64,000 bases of DNA, from NCBI RefSeq assembly GCF_003473485.1, contig NC_053047.1, positions 15,235,001 through 15,299,000 of the forward strand. The letters run 5' to 3'. The translations under genes were made by a program, and so were the position numbers. This document shows, one piece after another, positions 52,812 through 64,000 of the stretch. The notes beneath the pieces are model-generated. The model was not told the DNA's origin and searched no databases. It saw only the letters and a program-made list of their open reading frames with translations. The DNA comes from Medicago truncatula. Taxonomy: Eukaryota; Streptophyta; Magnoliopsida; Fabales; Fabaceae. Within the stretch, counting starts at the first letter, position 1. Each line of letters starts with the position of its first letter.

Positions 52812-55800
52812 CACTACTAGAAAAGTTTCATATACTGACGGAATTTAGAGACAGATTTTATTCTGTCTCTGATAGAGACGGAAGTTGAGACCGAATATAA
52901 TGAACAGAGACGGAATTATATTTTTAACATCAGAGACGGACTTTAGAGACGGATTGTACCGTCACAAAATTATTCTGTCTCCAATTCCGTCTCAAACAGG
53001 TCAAATTTCTTTTTTTAATTAATTAAAAATAACTTTTTATCCATTCGCTGGGGCCATATCTCATTTTCACAGGGGCCATATCTCATTTTCACAGGCTCCA
53101 AAATCGAATTTCACTTGGCTCCAACCCAAAACCCCCAATTTTTTCATCCCTCAACTTCAAATTTCTGCAAAGCCTTAAAATAATCAAACTAAAAATTAGA
53201 ATCACTTCATCACCAATTTCACAAAAGCCCTAAAATGGCAATTTCGAATCCCTTCATCTCCAATTACACGCCCTGCAATAGATCCGCACATCTAAGTTCA
53301 AATCCCGGTTCGTGTTCATCTCAGTTCTGCTCATTTCAATCCCTTTATATCGTTCTGAAGTTCTTATGGTTGAGGTTAGTTTCTTAAAAATTTCACTCAA
53401 TTTCTTTTCATCGATTATCCCTATTTTTATATGATTTTCATTCATATAACCTAGATAATCATTTCAGCAATCAAGCTTGAGGAGTCCCTTTTGTGGGTTT
53501 TGAGGAAAAGAAACCCTAAGCTTAACTAGATTGTTGACTAATTGTTAACTAGATTGGTGACTAAGAACAAATGGATCTTGTTTGTTATTGATTGATTGTC
53601 AAAGTCTATCTCTCTAAATCAACTAGATCTCATATTCTGTTTCGTCTCACGACACATGGTTTCACCATTCTCATATTCTGTTATCTGGTTTACATTTATT
53701 TGATTTGTTGTTGGTTGAACACAAACTGTTTGATAAATGTTCTCTAAGTGATTATTTGATTTGTTGTTTGTTGAACACAGATCGATTGATAGATATACCC
53801 CTTTAGGATGAATCTTTGTTATTGCAAGATTAGAACTATAATTCGTAGTTTGAACAAACCTACATTTATGCAGTGAAAATGATTCATATTTGATTGCGGA
53901 AGTTGGTCAATGATTGTTAATTCAAAGTTTTCTATACTTGCTTATTGTAAAAGAGTAAATGCGTCTTGTGACTTAAATTGGTGAACAAGAGAAGAGTGGA
54001 TACATGGCTGAACTAGGCATTCAGACCACCTCTTAAGATTTAGTTTAATCATTATTCTTTTGTAATTATTATGCATTGTTATAATTTAATTTCATACTTA
54101 ATTCCAATCTTTTTTATATTGCAAATTACATATATTGATTACTTGCCTTTTACATGAAGCGGGTAAGGGAATGATTTCAAGATGGCATCTTTGCCTCTTG
54201 CATTTGCCGCGAAGTTACAATCTTTTAGTCATGTTTGGTAAATTTGAGAAACTTTCCTTGCATATTGATTTTTTGAGGTAAGTGGCTGCTATAATGTTCC
54301 ATATATGAGTTCTCCTTTGTGATATGCTCTGAAATTTTTAATAATGGTTCCATTTTTATTTGTGATTCTTTCACATCTTGTAGGTATTTCTTTTTATGTT
54401 TCAATGGAATTGTTGGCAATTGACATTGACTTCATTCTCCCAAGGAGATAGAAAAGGCATGGCTTTGTTCTAGCAAGGAGATAAATTTTTTTGAAGGTAA
54501 TATCTATCCTAAGATTAAGTTCTTTCTATGGAATCTACTGTTTTCATATAATCCCATTTTTCATATAACTTCTAAGTTTAACTCAAATTAATATTCATTG
54601 TACAAATCACTATGTTACTCCTATGGTTTTTTTCCTTAGTACTAGTACTTACTATAAATTGGTATTTCATATTTACATGTTGCAGACTATTGCTTCAGCA
54701 ATGGCTATATTAACGACATTATTTCGCATCCCTACAAGTTCGACGGAGTAGACATAGCTTTGCACTATGTGTCTTTTCTAAGGCTGTGATATTTTATGAT
54801 TCTCATTTGTGTAACTCTTCTTTCTCTGTAGTTATATGTTCTACCTTTTTCTCATAGTCTCCTCATTTTTTGGTTTTTACTTGGTTACCAAATAATATTA
54901 GGGAGGGTAAAAATTTTGTGATTCTAATATTTTGTTTACCACATTTCTATCTTACATGTTATCATAATTTAATCTGAAAATGTTCTGGTTTTGGTTTATT
55001 TTTTCATTCAGGGCAATTAGTGGTAAAATAAATAGAGACACACTCTGCCTCCTTATGAAGGTTCACGGGGTAAGCTAAAACTCATAAATGTAATGGTTTG
55101 CTCCTCTATTTTAGATCAACATAGTTATTTTTCCACTTTAAATAGGCTTGATACTTTTTATGTGTCTACTTACACTGAATCTCTGATGGGGATCTTACTT
55201 CATCAAACCAATATTGTCTTTATCAAAGAAAATTTAATGTTATAGTTGAGAAAGATATCAGTTAAAATTACATATATTTGCTTCCTTTCTTGTACAGTGG
55301 TTTAGACACACTTTACTTACCATTTGTGAATATGATGCAAGGGGGAAACCATTACTCTTAAGTCTCTACTAGAATTACCATTAAATAATTATTGTTAATG
55401 AGAGAGTTAGTTAATTTGGTTAGTTGGATCAACATAGTTAGAAGAAATAAGGCATGTTGTTTAATAGGGAGATTGTCTTGTCATGTTGGTGTTTATAGGC
55501 TAGAGAGGTACAGACCCTTTAAGTTCAACATTATTGTCTATGTTCCCTCTAATAACACACCAAGCTTATATCAACCGGTAGTTGTGGCCTGTTGGCAATG
55601 TGTATTGAAGGATTAATTTTTTTTTTTTAACGGTTTAGACTTATAAAAAATCAAGAAGCACATTCTTTGATAATTGAATAGCTAAGGAAAGAGATTGCAA
55701 ATATTAGGAGAAAACTGAAGGAAGAACATTTTATGTTTCAAGTAAGGGAATGAGATTTTTCTAGTTCAATTATCAGATTTTTCTGTCTTATTTTTCTAGT

Positions 55801-56905
55801 TCAATTTTAAATTTTTAAAGTGAATGGATGCATAATGATGATGTTGGTGCATGCATCAGCAACCTAACTTCTAGAGCCTTACCATATTCATACGTGTGCT
55901 AGTTGTCTTTGTTCAATTCTTTGAATTTCCTTATTTTTTCTCTATATATTTGTTCCCTCTAAACTACCTTAATTGGTGCAGGCTTTTTTTGTTCAGATTT
56001 ATAAGGCCAGAGAATATTCCTCTTGAATATGGAGGATTGATTCAACCCACAGATTTTAAGAATGGTCCCCCTCAACCATCTTTTAAGTTATAACTGTTGA
56101 AGGAGGATAAAAAGCTAACATACAAATAGAAGGAATTGAGGTTACAAGTACAGGTTTAGTGTTTAAGTATAATTTTGTACCTTTGTCTTTCTAATTTATG
56201 CTTCTAGGTATAACTATATAATTTTGTAATTTATGCTTTTTAGTGTATGATATTAACTCTATTATTGTGGTATGAGACCAACATATATTTTAAATTTTGC
56301 AGGTTGGTGGAAGTTATACCTTTTCAGCTTAGGTGTTATTCTGAAGCATATGTCAAGAGCTTGAGATAATGATAATGACAATGAAGGAGGGGACACAATA
56401 ACACAAATTTGGAGTTTGGAAAGTTTTAGATTTATTATCGTATTAATATTATTATTAGGTAATGGTTAGTTGCAAACTGCGTGTATTTTTTTTCGAGAAC
56501 TTTTCTCATGACTGTTAACTAACATTAATATGTAGATCAAAATTTGTGTCTTTTCAAATAGTGAATAGCATAAAATACTAAATTCAGTCTTTTTTTTAAA
56601 ATAATTAAATTAGAGACGGAATTTATAATCTGTCTCTATTGTCACGGAATAATCCAAGCCACAGAGACGGAATTTTGTTTCTCATAATCCAACTTTAGAG
56701 ACGGAATTAATAATGTTGTGACGGAATGTTTCTGTCTCTATTAGAGACGGAATCACTAAATCCGTCTCTAATTGCTTTAGAGACGAGTAAAACAGCCACG
56801 GATCTATTTCCGTCTCTAATTCCGTCACCAAAGTGGTTAGAGACGGATTTTTAGCTTTTTCGAGACAGATTTAGCCCGTCTCTGTATTGAATTTTTCTAG
56901 TAGTG
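52812..56905. mobile_element. CACTA (En/Spm) transposon, 4,094 bp, target duplication ACA
   Basis: Starts CACTACTAGAAAAG and ends CTTTTC-like reversed bases closing with TTTTTCTAGTAGTG, a 13-bp inverted repeat starting CACTA. It is flanked by ACA at 52809-52811 and 56906-56908. Subterminal regions (52,840-53,000 and 56,605-56,880) hold nine direct AGAGACGGA motifs and at least three inverted ones, the expected transposase-binding arrays. No transposase frame was found, so it is non-autonomous. The interior has exon-intron-like stretches including a patellin-like exon. A 22-bp tandem pair (GGGGCCATATCTCATTTTCA) lies at 53,050-53,093. Confidence 0.92.
55983..56175 (+). pseudogene. Captured patellin (PATL6-like) exon inside the CACTA element
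   Basis: After an acceptor-like TTGGTGCAG, the + strand reads RFIRPENIPLEYGGLIQPTD and FKNGPPQPSF. After a short frame change it reads GG-stop-KANIQIEGIE. Patellin proteins of the PATL6 type have the same order at the end of the SEC14 lipid-binding domain and the start of the GOLD domain (FIRPED-P-QYGGL, then NGPPKP, then NIQIEGIE). The stop codon and frame change make it non-coding now. Further damaged pieces may reach 56,345. Confidence 0.7.
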
Positions 56906-57440
56906 ACATCAGACAAAATGCCACACACTTCAAAATATTGACGTAAACGGAATAACGACATAAGTTGTTATCCACATCTGTTTTATTCGAACCAGTACCA
57001 TGCTTGCCTTTCAAATCAGAATTCTCGTGAACACCATGTTGCCCGCTCCAATCCCTATTCCTCGCATCTGCTCTGTTCAAACCATTACCATGCCTGACTG
57101 TCGCACCATGAATCACGTCTGCACTATGCGGATCACTCCAAACCTTGTTGTCGTGTCTCGAAACCTTATTTTCCACCATCTCTGAATGCAGTGTGTAACC
57201 CTTATCCCATGCTGAATCTCCATGCCGCCTTGAAAACCTTGAACTGTTCTGTCCTCGATCCTCCAATTGCGTCGCTTTCCTCTTTCTTGACCTAACTACA
57301 AACCAATCTCCCCGATCCCCCCCATTTTCTGCCACCTAGGCTGGACCTCGATCCCCCAGTGTATCTCTCTGCCGGAGATAAGCTCCGGCGCGGTTGCCAC
57401 CTTGAAAACCTAGGGTGACCACCGTATCCTTTCTCATTGG
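56906..57440 (-). pseudogene. L1 LINE ORF1, N-terminal portion
   Basis: The minus strand reads GGDRGDWFVVRSRKRKATQL, then an Arg/His/Asp-rich linker, then the first half of an RRM in a shifted frame (FEVCGILSDV at about 56,915-56,945). That RRM continues at 52,811 on the far side of the CACTA element. With 51,990-52,811 it forms one ORF1 split by the transposon. The reverse transcriptase ORF2 was not found, which is odd because L1 copies usually lose the 5' end, not the 3' end. Confidence 0.7.
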
Positions 57441-57523
57441 TTTTTTTTTTTTTATGTAAAAAAAAATTATAAAGTAAAGAGTTGAAAAAGATAATAAAAA
57501 ATTTACAATGATTCAATTCGGCA

Positions 57524-57662
57524 TTTGTTTGGGACTGTTTTTTTTATTGATTAATGATTCAATTCGTTTCTCTAAACACTCATTCACTTGTGTATATCTT
57601 AAAATTTATAATGATATATAATAAAACATAAGACCCATGTGTCGCACATGTCGACGATCTAG
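57524..57662 (+). mobile_element. Helitron 3' end (family with copy at 60,838)
   Basis: The end has stem CATGTG-TCG-CACATG, then 8 nt, then CTAG followed by T, the Helitron 3' signature. The preceding 115 bp (from GGCATTTGTTTGGGACTG) recur at 60,841-60,962 with few changes; that copy lacks the hairpin end. Confidence 0.65.
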
Positions 57663-57765
57663 TTGTTAACTACATAAGTATTCCATACCCATGTTGCCAA
57701 TTTAAAATAAACACTAGGGTCAGAACGAACAATAATGTGTTTGTCTTTCCGTTTATATTGATAAA

Positions 57766-57835
57766 TACTCTCTCCATCCTAAATTGTATGATGTTTTGAG
57801 CATTTCACACACATTAAGAAATATATTTAGTCAAT
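57766..57835. mobile_element. Half of a Stowaway MITE
   Basis: TACTCTCTCCATCCTAAATTGT-like sequence (first 20 bases near 57,766) followed by ATGTTTTGAGCATTTCACACACATTAAG resembles the end of the element at 47,596-47,876 read in reverse. The other end is missing. Confidence 0.55.
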
Positions 57836-57899
57836 ATTATAAGACCATGGAATTTGATAATGATTCTAAAAAGAAATATATCTAGTTGTTCACTATATT

Positions 57900-58665
57900 T
57901 AGTTTATATAACACATTGATACACTTAAGAGACATTTGATAATGATTCTATAATTTTATGAAAGGTTTTTAAAAAAAGATAAAACAATTTAGTCAATATT
58001 ATAAGACCATGAAATTTATACACTATAAAGAGATCAAATCATATGCTATTGTTTAGATGCAAAGAGAGAAATGTATGGATAAAACTCTAAAGGTTACGAT
58101 ATTTTTAGAGTTTACTTGAAGGACAAAGTTATTAAAAGATAAATAAATAATATTCATATGACTGTTAAGTTTACCATATGACATACATCTTATGTGGGCT
58201 GGAGGGACAAACATAACTGATATACTCAAGAGACATTTAATAATCATTCTATAATATTACGAAGGGTTTTTAAAAATGAAAAAACTATTTAGTCAATATT
58301 ACAAGACAATGGAATTTATACACAATAAAGACATCAAGTCATATGCTATTGTTTAGATGCAAAGTGATAAAAATATAGGTAAAACTCTAAAGTTTACGAT
58401 ATTTTTATAGTTTATTTAAAGAACAAAGTTATTAATAGATAAATAAGTAATATTCATATGAATGTTAACTTTATGATATAACATACTTCTTATGTGGGTT
58501 GGAAGGACAAACATAACACACTGTTATATTTAAGAGATATTTGATAACGATTCTATAATTCTTTGAAGGTTTTTTTTTTTTTAAAAGATAAAACTACTTA
58601 GTCATTATTATAAGACCATGAAATTTATACACTATAAAGAGATCAAATCTTATGTTATTGATTAG
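57900..58665 (+). repeat. Tandem array of the NCR promoter and start region
   Basis: About 300-bp units start near 57,930, 58,235 and 58,540; equivalent AGTCA landmarks are at 57,991, 58,291 and 58,600. Each holds a TTATACACTATAAAGAGATC-type block, then an ATGCAAAG start. In unit 1 (ATG 58057) the frame reads MQREKCMDKTLKVTIFLEFT then stop; in unit 2 (ATG 58357) MQSDKNIGKTLKFTIFL then stop. Only unit 3 keeps the full gene. A partial fourth unit follows the gene at about 59,226-59,365. Confidence 0.85.
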
Positions 58666-58683
58666 ATGCAAAGAGAGAAATAT

Positions 58684-58875
58684 ATGGATAAAACTCTAAA
58701 GTTTATGATATTTTTACTTTTTCTTTCCATATTTCTTCTCATAACAATATTTAATTCTAACCAGAACAATAATCCTAAAAACAATAACCCTTGGGCTTGT
58801 ATATCTGATAAAGATTGTCAAAAAGTACATGGGGTGAATATTAGGTGTCGTAAAGGTTTTTGTACAGTGATTTGA
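58684..58875 (+). CDS. Nodule-specific cysteine-rich (NCR) secreted peptide, 63 aa
   Basis: The product starts MDKTLKFMIFLLFLSIFLL, a hydrophobic signal peptide. An Asn-rich spacer and a short mature part with four cysteines at 39, 45, 55 and 60 follow (spacing C-x5-C-x9-C-x4-C, with DKDC and CRKGFC). This is the four-cysteine NCR pattern of inverted-repeat-lacking legumes; such peptides are sent to symbiosomes and drive terminal differentiation of rhizobia. The mature part is cationic. An in-frame ATG six codons upstream (58666) is possible, but the family usually begins at M-x-K-x-LKF, so I prefer 58684. Most NCR genes have an intron after the signal peptide; none is needed here. Upstream AAAGAT and reversed CTCTT motifs occur, as in nodule genes, but these are common words. 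Confidence 0.82.
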   Translation: MDKTLKFMIFLLFLSIFLLITIFNSNQNNNPKNNNPWACISDKDCQKVHGVNIRCRKGFCTVI

Positions 58876-59314
58876 AACATACCACTGAGATGAAGTACCT
58901 CTTGTACTTGGAAAAGAATTATACAATAGTGCTTATCTTGGAATAATTTACTTGCTGCAGTTTAGTCTTTGTTCTTGCACTGAATAATTGTTTTTTTCTT
59001 CCTAGTTCATAGTTCTTCAAATTATTATTTTGTACTACAAGATGGTGGAAATGAAATGATATAAGTGTTTACAAGTTTTTTTGATAAACTGCAAATCTAG
59101 TTTTGGTTATTACAAGAAGGATCAAACTAAAAATCAATCCTAGGACATGTTGTGCAATCCTTTTTCAAAAAATAAATGAATTTTCATCGTATTCATAGGT
59201 TTTGTTATGAACAAGACAAATTTATGTTTAAAAAAGATAATAATTCTATAATTTTATAATTTTATGAAGGGTTTTTAAAAAAGATAAAACTATTTACTCA
59301 ATATTATAAGACCA
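58876..59314. other. NCR 3' flank and start of a fourth partial repeat unit
   Basis: Likely 3' UTR, then from about 59,226 sequence like the promoter unit (TTTTATGAAGGGTTTTTAAA, AAGATAAAACTATTTA). No second peptide frame was found. Confidence 0.5.
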
Positions 59315-59335
59315 TTTTTTTTTTTTTTGACAAGT
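59315..59335. mobile_element. Micro-insertion 11: T14GACAAGT with 15-bp target duplication
   Basis: Flanked by identical AATATTATAAGACCA at 59300-59314 and 59336-59350. The other copies of this repeat unit (for example 57,994-58,009) show the uninterrupted target, which independently proves an insertion here. Confidence 0.93.
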
Positions 59336-59350
59336 AATATTATAAGACCA

Positions 59351-60014
59351 TGGAATTTATATTTGTGAGGATCTATTTTATTAGATTATGAGTATCAGTA
59401 ATAATAAATTAAATAATTTTGACCAAAATACAGTCACGGTTGGAAATTTATTTTGTGGATACCTTATAACCACTATTGCCTATTAATTTGATAAAAGAAT
59501 TGATTTGGCATTAGTTAAAGCATCATGTAATTTTGAGTGGATTTCTTCTATTTTCAATATACATAGGCTTAGAGTAACTCCCTATTAGCGCAGCGTTAGG
59601 TTTCTTGTGGTGCAAGCAAAACAAAATTAGGGTTTAAATGGAGAAGATGAAGTTGGTTATGGTGGTTGAAGTTAGTTGGGGAGAGAGAGTATTGAATTGA
59701 AAATTTTATTCACACACAAATGATTGAGTTGCAAGCAAGTATATATACAATGACTTATAGAGTAAGTCTCTTGTAACTAACTAAAGTGAAGTTTATCCAA
59801 ACTAACAAACTAAACTCTTAAGTGTTTGTAATCATTTGGATATATATAATTTTGTTTTAGCTTCTTAAAAAAAATCACTTGATCTTACTAATAATTTATT
59901 CACGTGTAACCTTTGCTTCTCTCTTAGCTTGATCCAGTGGTAACCTGTCTTTTATTTTACTTTTTTCTTAAATAGCTTAATGGAGATCAAATGGCCCACT
60001 GAGACTAGACTCTA
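59351..60014. other. Unassigned interval
   Basis: No gene. Sequence around 59,600-59,830 (GGAGAAGATGAAGTTGG, GAGAGAGAGTATTGAATTG) has the look of an LTR end of a copia-type element, but I could not define one. Confidence 0.35.
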
Positions 60015-60450
60015 GGCATGGCAATGAGGCAGGGTAGAAACGAGTTTCACCTTCTCCGTCCCCATATCCTACACTTATTTATTTACCCGTTACGCTACCC
60101 ATATTCAACGGAGATGAGAAATTGAATCTCATTCCTGTCCCCGATAGATTCAGGTCTCCCCGCCCCATTTTCATCCCAGAGTGGATATATATTTTTAATA
60201 AAAATAAAAGTATTTTTCAGCCTTGAGTGCAATGTTGTAATGCAATATTCAATAAAGAGATGACGACGATCAATGAATATGTTGATGGAGAAGAGAGAGG
60301 AGGAGAGTGTGAGATATGAAAGGAGAAAAAGAGAATTATGATAAGTGATTGTCATCTTAAAGAATGAGACTTTGACCACGTGAGTGAAATGATTTAAGAT
60401 TTGAGTTTCTATTTATATAAAATGGGTAATAAATTAATTTTCTACATTCA
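60015..60450 (+). mobile_element. Second copy of the hAT-MITE-like repeat, truncated
   Basis: Starts GGCATGGCAATGAGGCAGGG and follows, in opposite orientation, the repeat at 33,780-34,225: GATGAGAAATTGAATCTCAT, AATAAAAGTATTTTTCAGCC, GAGAGTGTGAGATATGAAA and GTGAGTGAAATGATTTAAGA are shared. It ends near 60,450, short of the other terminus. Confidence 0.65.
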
Positions 60451-60837
60451 TGACGGGTTTGGGAGTTGCGAAATTTTATGAATGTGGATTAGCAAGAATT
60501 GCAAGAATAACAAATGATCATTTGTTTAAACCATTAAGCCGATGGTCACACAATTCGGTTTGACGGAAATCACTTCGGCTAAGCTTTATAGATGGTTCAT
60601 TCTTGCTTTTCTTGCCATGAGACTTTGTAATATTTTTCGTTATCCATAAAATTTATATATTTCTTTTACATCTTAACAATGCATGACCCTTTTATTATGA
60701 GAAATGAAACTTTTTTCACCCAATAATTTAAGATTATTTATTTTATTGAAGATTACAATATTTAGTGTATTTGTATTTTTTTTTATGAGATACAATCATA
60801 ATTTGTTTGTTAATAACACAAGTTTCACAACAAGTGT
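60451..60837. other. Unassigned interval
   Basis: No gene or repeat supported. Confidence 0.4.
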
Positions 60838-60965
60838 TATTTGGCATTTGTTTGGTACTGTTTTTTTATTGATTAATGATTCAATTTGATTCTCTAAACA
60901 CTCATTCATATGTGTATATCTTAAAATTTACAATGATATATAATAAAACATAAGACCCATGCGTC
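60838..60965 (+). mobile_element. Helitron-family copy lacking its 3' hairpin
   Basis: Nearly identical to 57,524-57,645 up to AAGACCCATG, then diverges where the hairpin and CTAG should be. Confidence 0.6.
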
Positions 60966-62125
60966 TTTTGACAATGCCATGCCTTAGAGAGAAACTCGGA
61001 CCAAAATGCACATCCAACCCTCTGTTCATCCGTTGGAATAACATCTTCTGGAATAGGTTGAGAACATGCAAAGGATCATTAAATATTGAATTCATAAGTC
61101 AGATTGAAAAAAGTGTTATGGAACATGGTATTTTATAAATATCTTCATCATAGTTGTCAAACCCGAACAACGTCTGATATAAGAATGGAAGGATGGCCAC
61201 TATATCAATAAATAATTATTTTTTCAGTAAATAATTTATATCTTAATTTAAATAAAAACTACGTATACCAAAATCTTGCAAATTAAGCAAAGAAAATAAA
61301 CACCGCTTGAAAAAAATCAGATAAGTAATAATTAAATAAGGTACGAAATGAGAAATTGCAAAGGATACTGACTCATCAATGAAGTTTTTCCGACCCCAAG
61401 AAAAAAGAAAAAATTAAATTAGAGAAAACGAAAAGAGGGAACAAAAACCCTAAGTGAAGATTACATACGTACCCACTGTCCCCTAGAACGATGACTCTGA
61501 CCAATGTTCCTCTGTGTAATGCCATTGATTGATTCTGGATTATTAAGGATTATACTTGATGGATTTATATATAGTTGCGGAGTTGAATTGTGGATCGAGG
61601 TTTGAGAGTTTTGAGAGATGAGAGAGAAAATGGATATATGATAAAAATAAGAGAAAGGGGGCACCAATTTCGATAAATTTGATTTTTTTGTTCACCTACA
61701 CTGTTTAGCTACACACTTGAATTGCTTTCAACACCCTCTTATTTATTTTTATTTTTTTTTGTTTCAGTGCAGTGAAATAATTAAGGATTTTTGAATTTAC
61801 ACATTAAGTACATATTTGTCGCTATCATAATATCTAGAACCAGCCAACATTGCAATAAGTTGCTACTGAATCCTAAGTACATAATAGTCGATGAAAAATA
61901 GAATATAAATTGATTGGAATATGGTATACTTACTTTGCAAAGAGTTTTTGATGTTAGAGCAATAACATTTTAGTTTGCGACTCTTGCTGAGGAGAGAGTC
62001 AATAAATTGATGCATGATGAATCATATGTGTAATTTAAACTATTTTAAAAACGTATTATAGTCTCAAGTTTGTTGTGAGATACATAAATATTCTACTCAA
62101 TATAAGAGAATGTTGAAAAATACTC
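60966..62125. other. Unassigned interval
   Basis: No domain-bearing frame. A 68-codon minus frame at 61,461-61,667 is unsupported. Confidence 0.4.
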
Positions 62126-62281
62126 CCTCCTGTCGCCATTACGAGAAACATTTTTTTTTTTCCTTCTTCAGATTCATTAAATATGTAATGTATCTTATTT
62201 ATATTACAAACGAGATATATCAATTATTTAATAAAAGTCAAAAAGAAATATTTACTCATAATAGTGATCCGAGATAATATG
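62126..62281. mobile_element. Worn Stowaway-like MITE piece
   Basis: Starts ATACTCCCTCCTGTCGCCAT, a Stowaway-like end; the opposite end is eroded. Confidence 0.45.
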
Positions 62282-62330
62282 TGTTAAAGTGACCATTACT
62301 ATCACTTTTCACAATAGATCATTGGTTTCA

Positions 62331-63187
<857 letters not shown>

Positions 63188-63620
63188 ATTGATGAGTTAT
63201 TTGGAAGAGTGAAAAAGGAAGGGGAGTGACCCTCTAGTGCTCAAGTGATAGATATGAATCATGAATGTGGACAATTATATAGACTCTGATTTTAGGGTTA
63301 GTTAATATATAAAACATGATTGGAGTATTTAGTGAGCTAAGCGACACTAAAAAGATATATATAGAAAAGAGATTGAATTCGATCACTGATTAACCTAACA
63401 ACTAATTTATTAACACTTGTGTATTTAAAATAAAACTTTTGTCGTGTTTAATTTTATAGCTTGCATCATTGTTTTCTTACACAAGACATTCAACTTTATA
63501 TTTTTTTATATATAAAATAAAAGTAGTTTTGCCATTATTGATGAGTTAATTAGTTGTTAGATTTACTACTTGGTCAATATATTTCATGATATTCTATCAA
63601 CAAAAGAATATTCCATAATA
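63188..63620 (-). promoter_or_regulatory. Copy 3 of the reductase upstream block (inverted, attached to the pseudogene)
   Basis: Minus-strand sequence matches 32,360-32,835: leader ending AACTCATCAAT, CACTTGAGCACTAGAGGG, TATA sequence in AGTCTATATAATTGTCCACA, then the distal blocks TTGAATGTCTTGTGTAAG and ATCAATAATGGCAAAACTAC. The basal promoter looks intact, so the pseudogene might still be transcribed. Confidence 0.75.
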
Positions 63621-64000
63621 TTTATATTAACTAGACCATCGACGAACGGATCATATCGAAGGCAATATTTGATGGTAATAGAAAACAAAATAGTTTAGAT
63701 AAATGTCATAATTTTCATATAGTATTTTATAATATTAGGTTAAGTCGGTAAATGGTTCAAAAGAGAGTGCGGCTAAAAATTCAGTTTAACTAGGGTTTTG
63801 GTTGTCAAGTATTCATGTGGAAAAGTTGTCCTTGATGGACATATGCGACCAACTAGGTGGTCTTCTATCATTGGACCTAGATTGGAAGCTCAGGATCTGC
63901 TGGTCCGGATCATTATCTAGTGGGATGTAGAGCGTGTTCATCCTATGGTATTGTCTGATCTCGGGTCTTATATCATACTTGAGTCTAACCATAATGGGCC
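63621..64000. other. Right edge, unassigned
   Basis: From about 63,780 the sequence is less AT-rich and reads partly open (KVVLDGHMRPTRWSSIIGPR on the + strand). This may be the start of a retroelement that continues beyond the window; not enough is visible to name it. Confidence 0.3.

Overview
The window reads as nuclear DNA of a legume, most likely a Medicago-like member of the inverted-repeat-lacking clade. The main reason is a small secreted peptide gene at 58684-58875 with the four-cysteine layout of nodule-specific cysteine-rich (NCR) peptides, a family known only from that clade. The DNA is AT-rich, the genes are split by GT-AG introns, and much of the window consists of transposable elements.

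Layout. Positions 1 to about 9,404 are plastid DNA: ndhF (frameshifted, runs off the left edge), rpl32, trnL-UAG and ccsA, then an internal piece of ycf1, then trnT-UGU, rps4, trnS-GGA and ycf3 exon 1 with part of its intron. These pieces are not adjacent in a standard plastome and are joined directly to a decayed Ty3/gypsy element, so I read the block as a mosaic nuclear plastid insertion. From 9,405 to about 14,870 lies the 3' half of that gypsy element, split by a 2,910-bp solo LTR (11131-14040, target duplication ATTCA). A Mutator-like element carrying a small captured reading frame fills about 15,470-16,980.

Three complete nuclear genes follow. A RABG3/Rab7 GTPase has seven exons (17257-23328, +, 206 aa). 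An NADPH-dependent enone (2-methylene-furan-3-one) reductase has four exons (32836-37780, +, 328 aa). A CYP71D-like cytochrome P450 has two exons (43464-45214, -, 507 aa). The fourth gene is the NCR peptide. They do not form an operon or an obvious pathway. The reductase has a gutted inverted duplicate at the right end (62338-63187), and its upstream region is present three times (about 24,035, 32,385 and 63,190-63,620).

The intergenic space is rich in mobile DNA: a PIF/Harbinger element, a Tourist-like MITE, Stowaway MITEs, L1 fragments, a 713-bp foldback, a second solo LTR (40700-42969, target duplication CTCCC), two Helitron 3' ends, a Mutator-type MITE, and a 4,094-bp CACTA element (52812-56905, target duplication ACA). 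The CACTA element carries a patellin-like exon and sits inside an L1 ORF1 pseudogene. Spread through the window are at least twelve tiny insertions of 12-23 nt, each an oligo(T) or oligo(A) run plus a few bases, flanked by 11-20-bp target duplications. They look like L1-type insertions truncated almost to the tail and are the most unusual pattern here.
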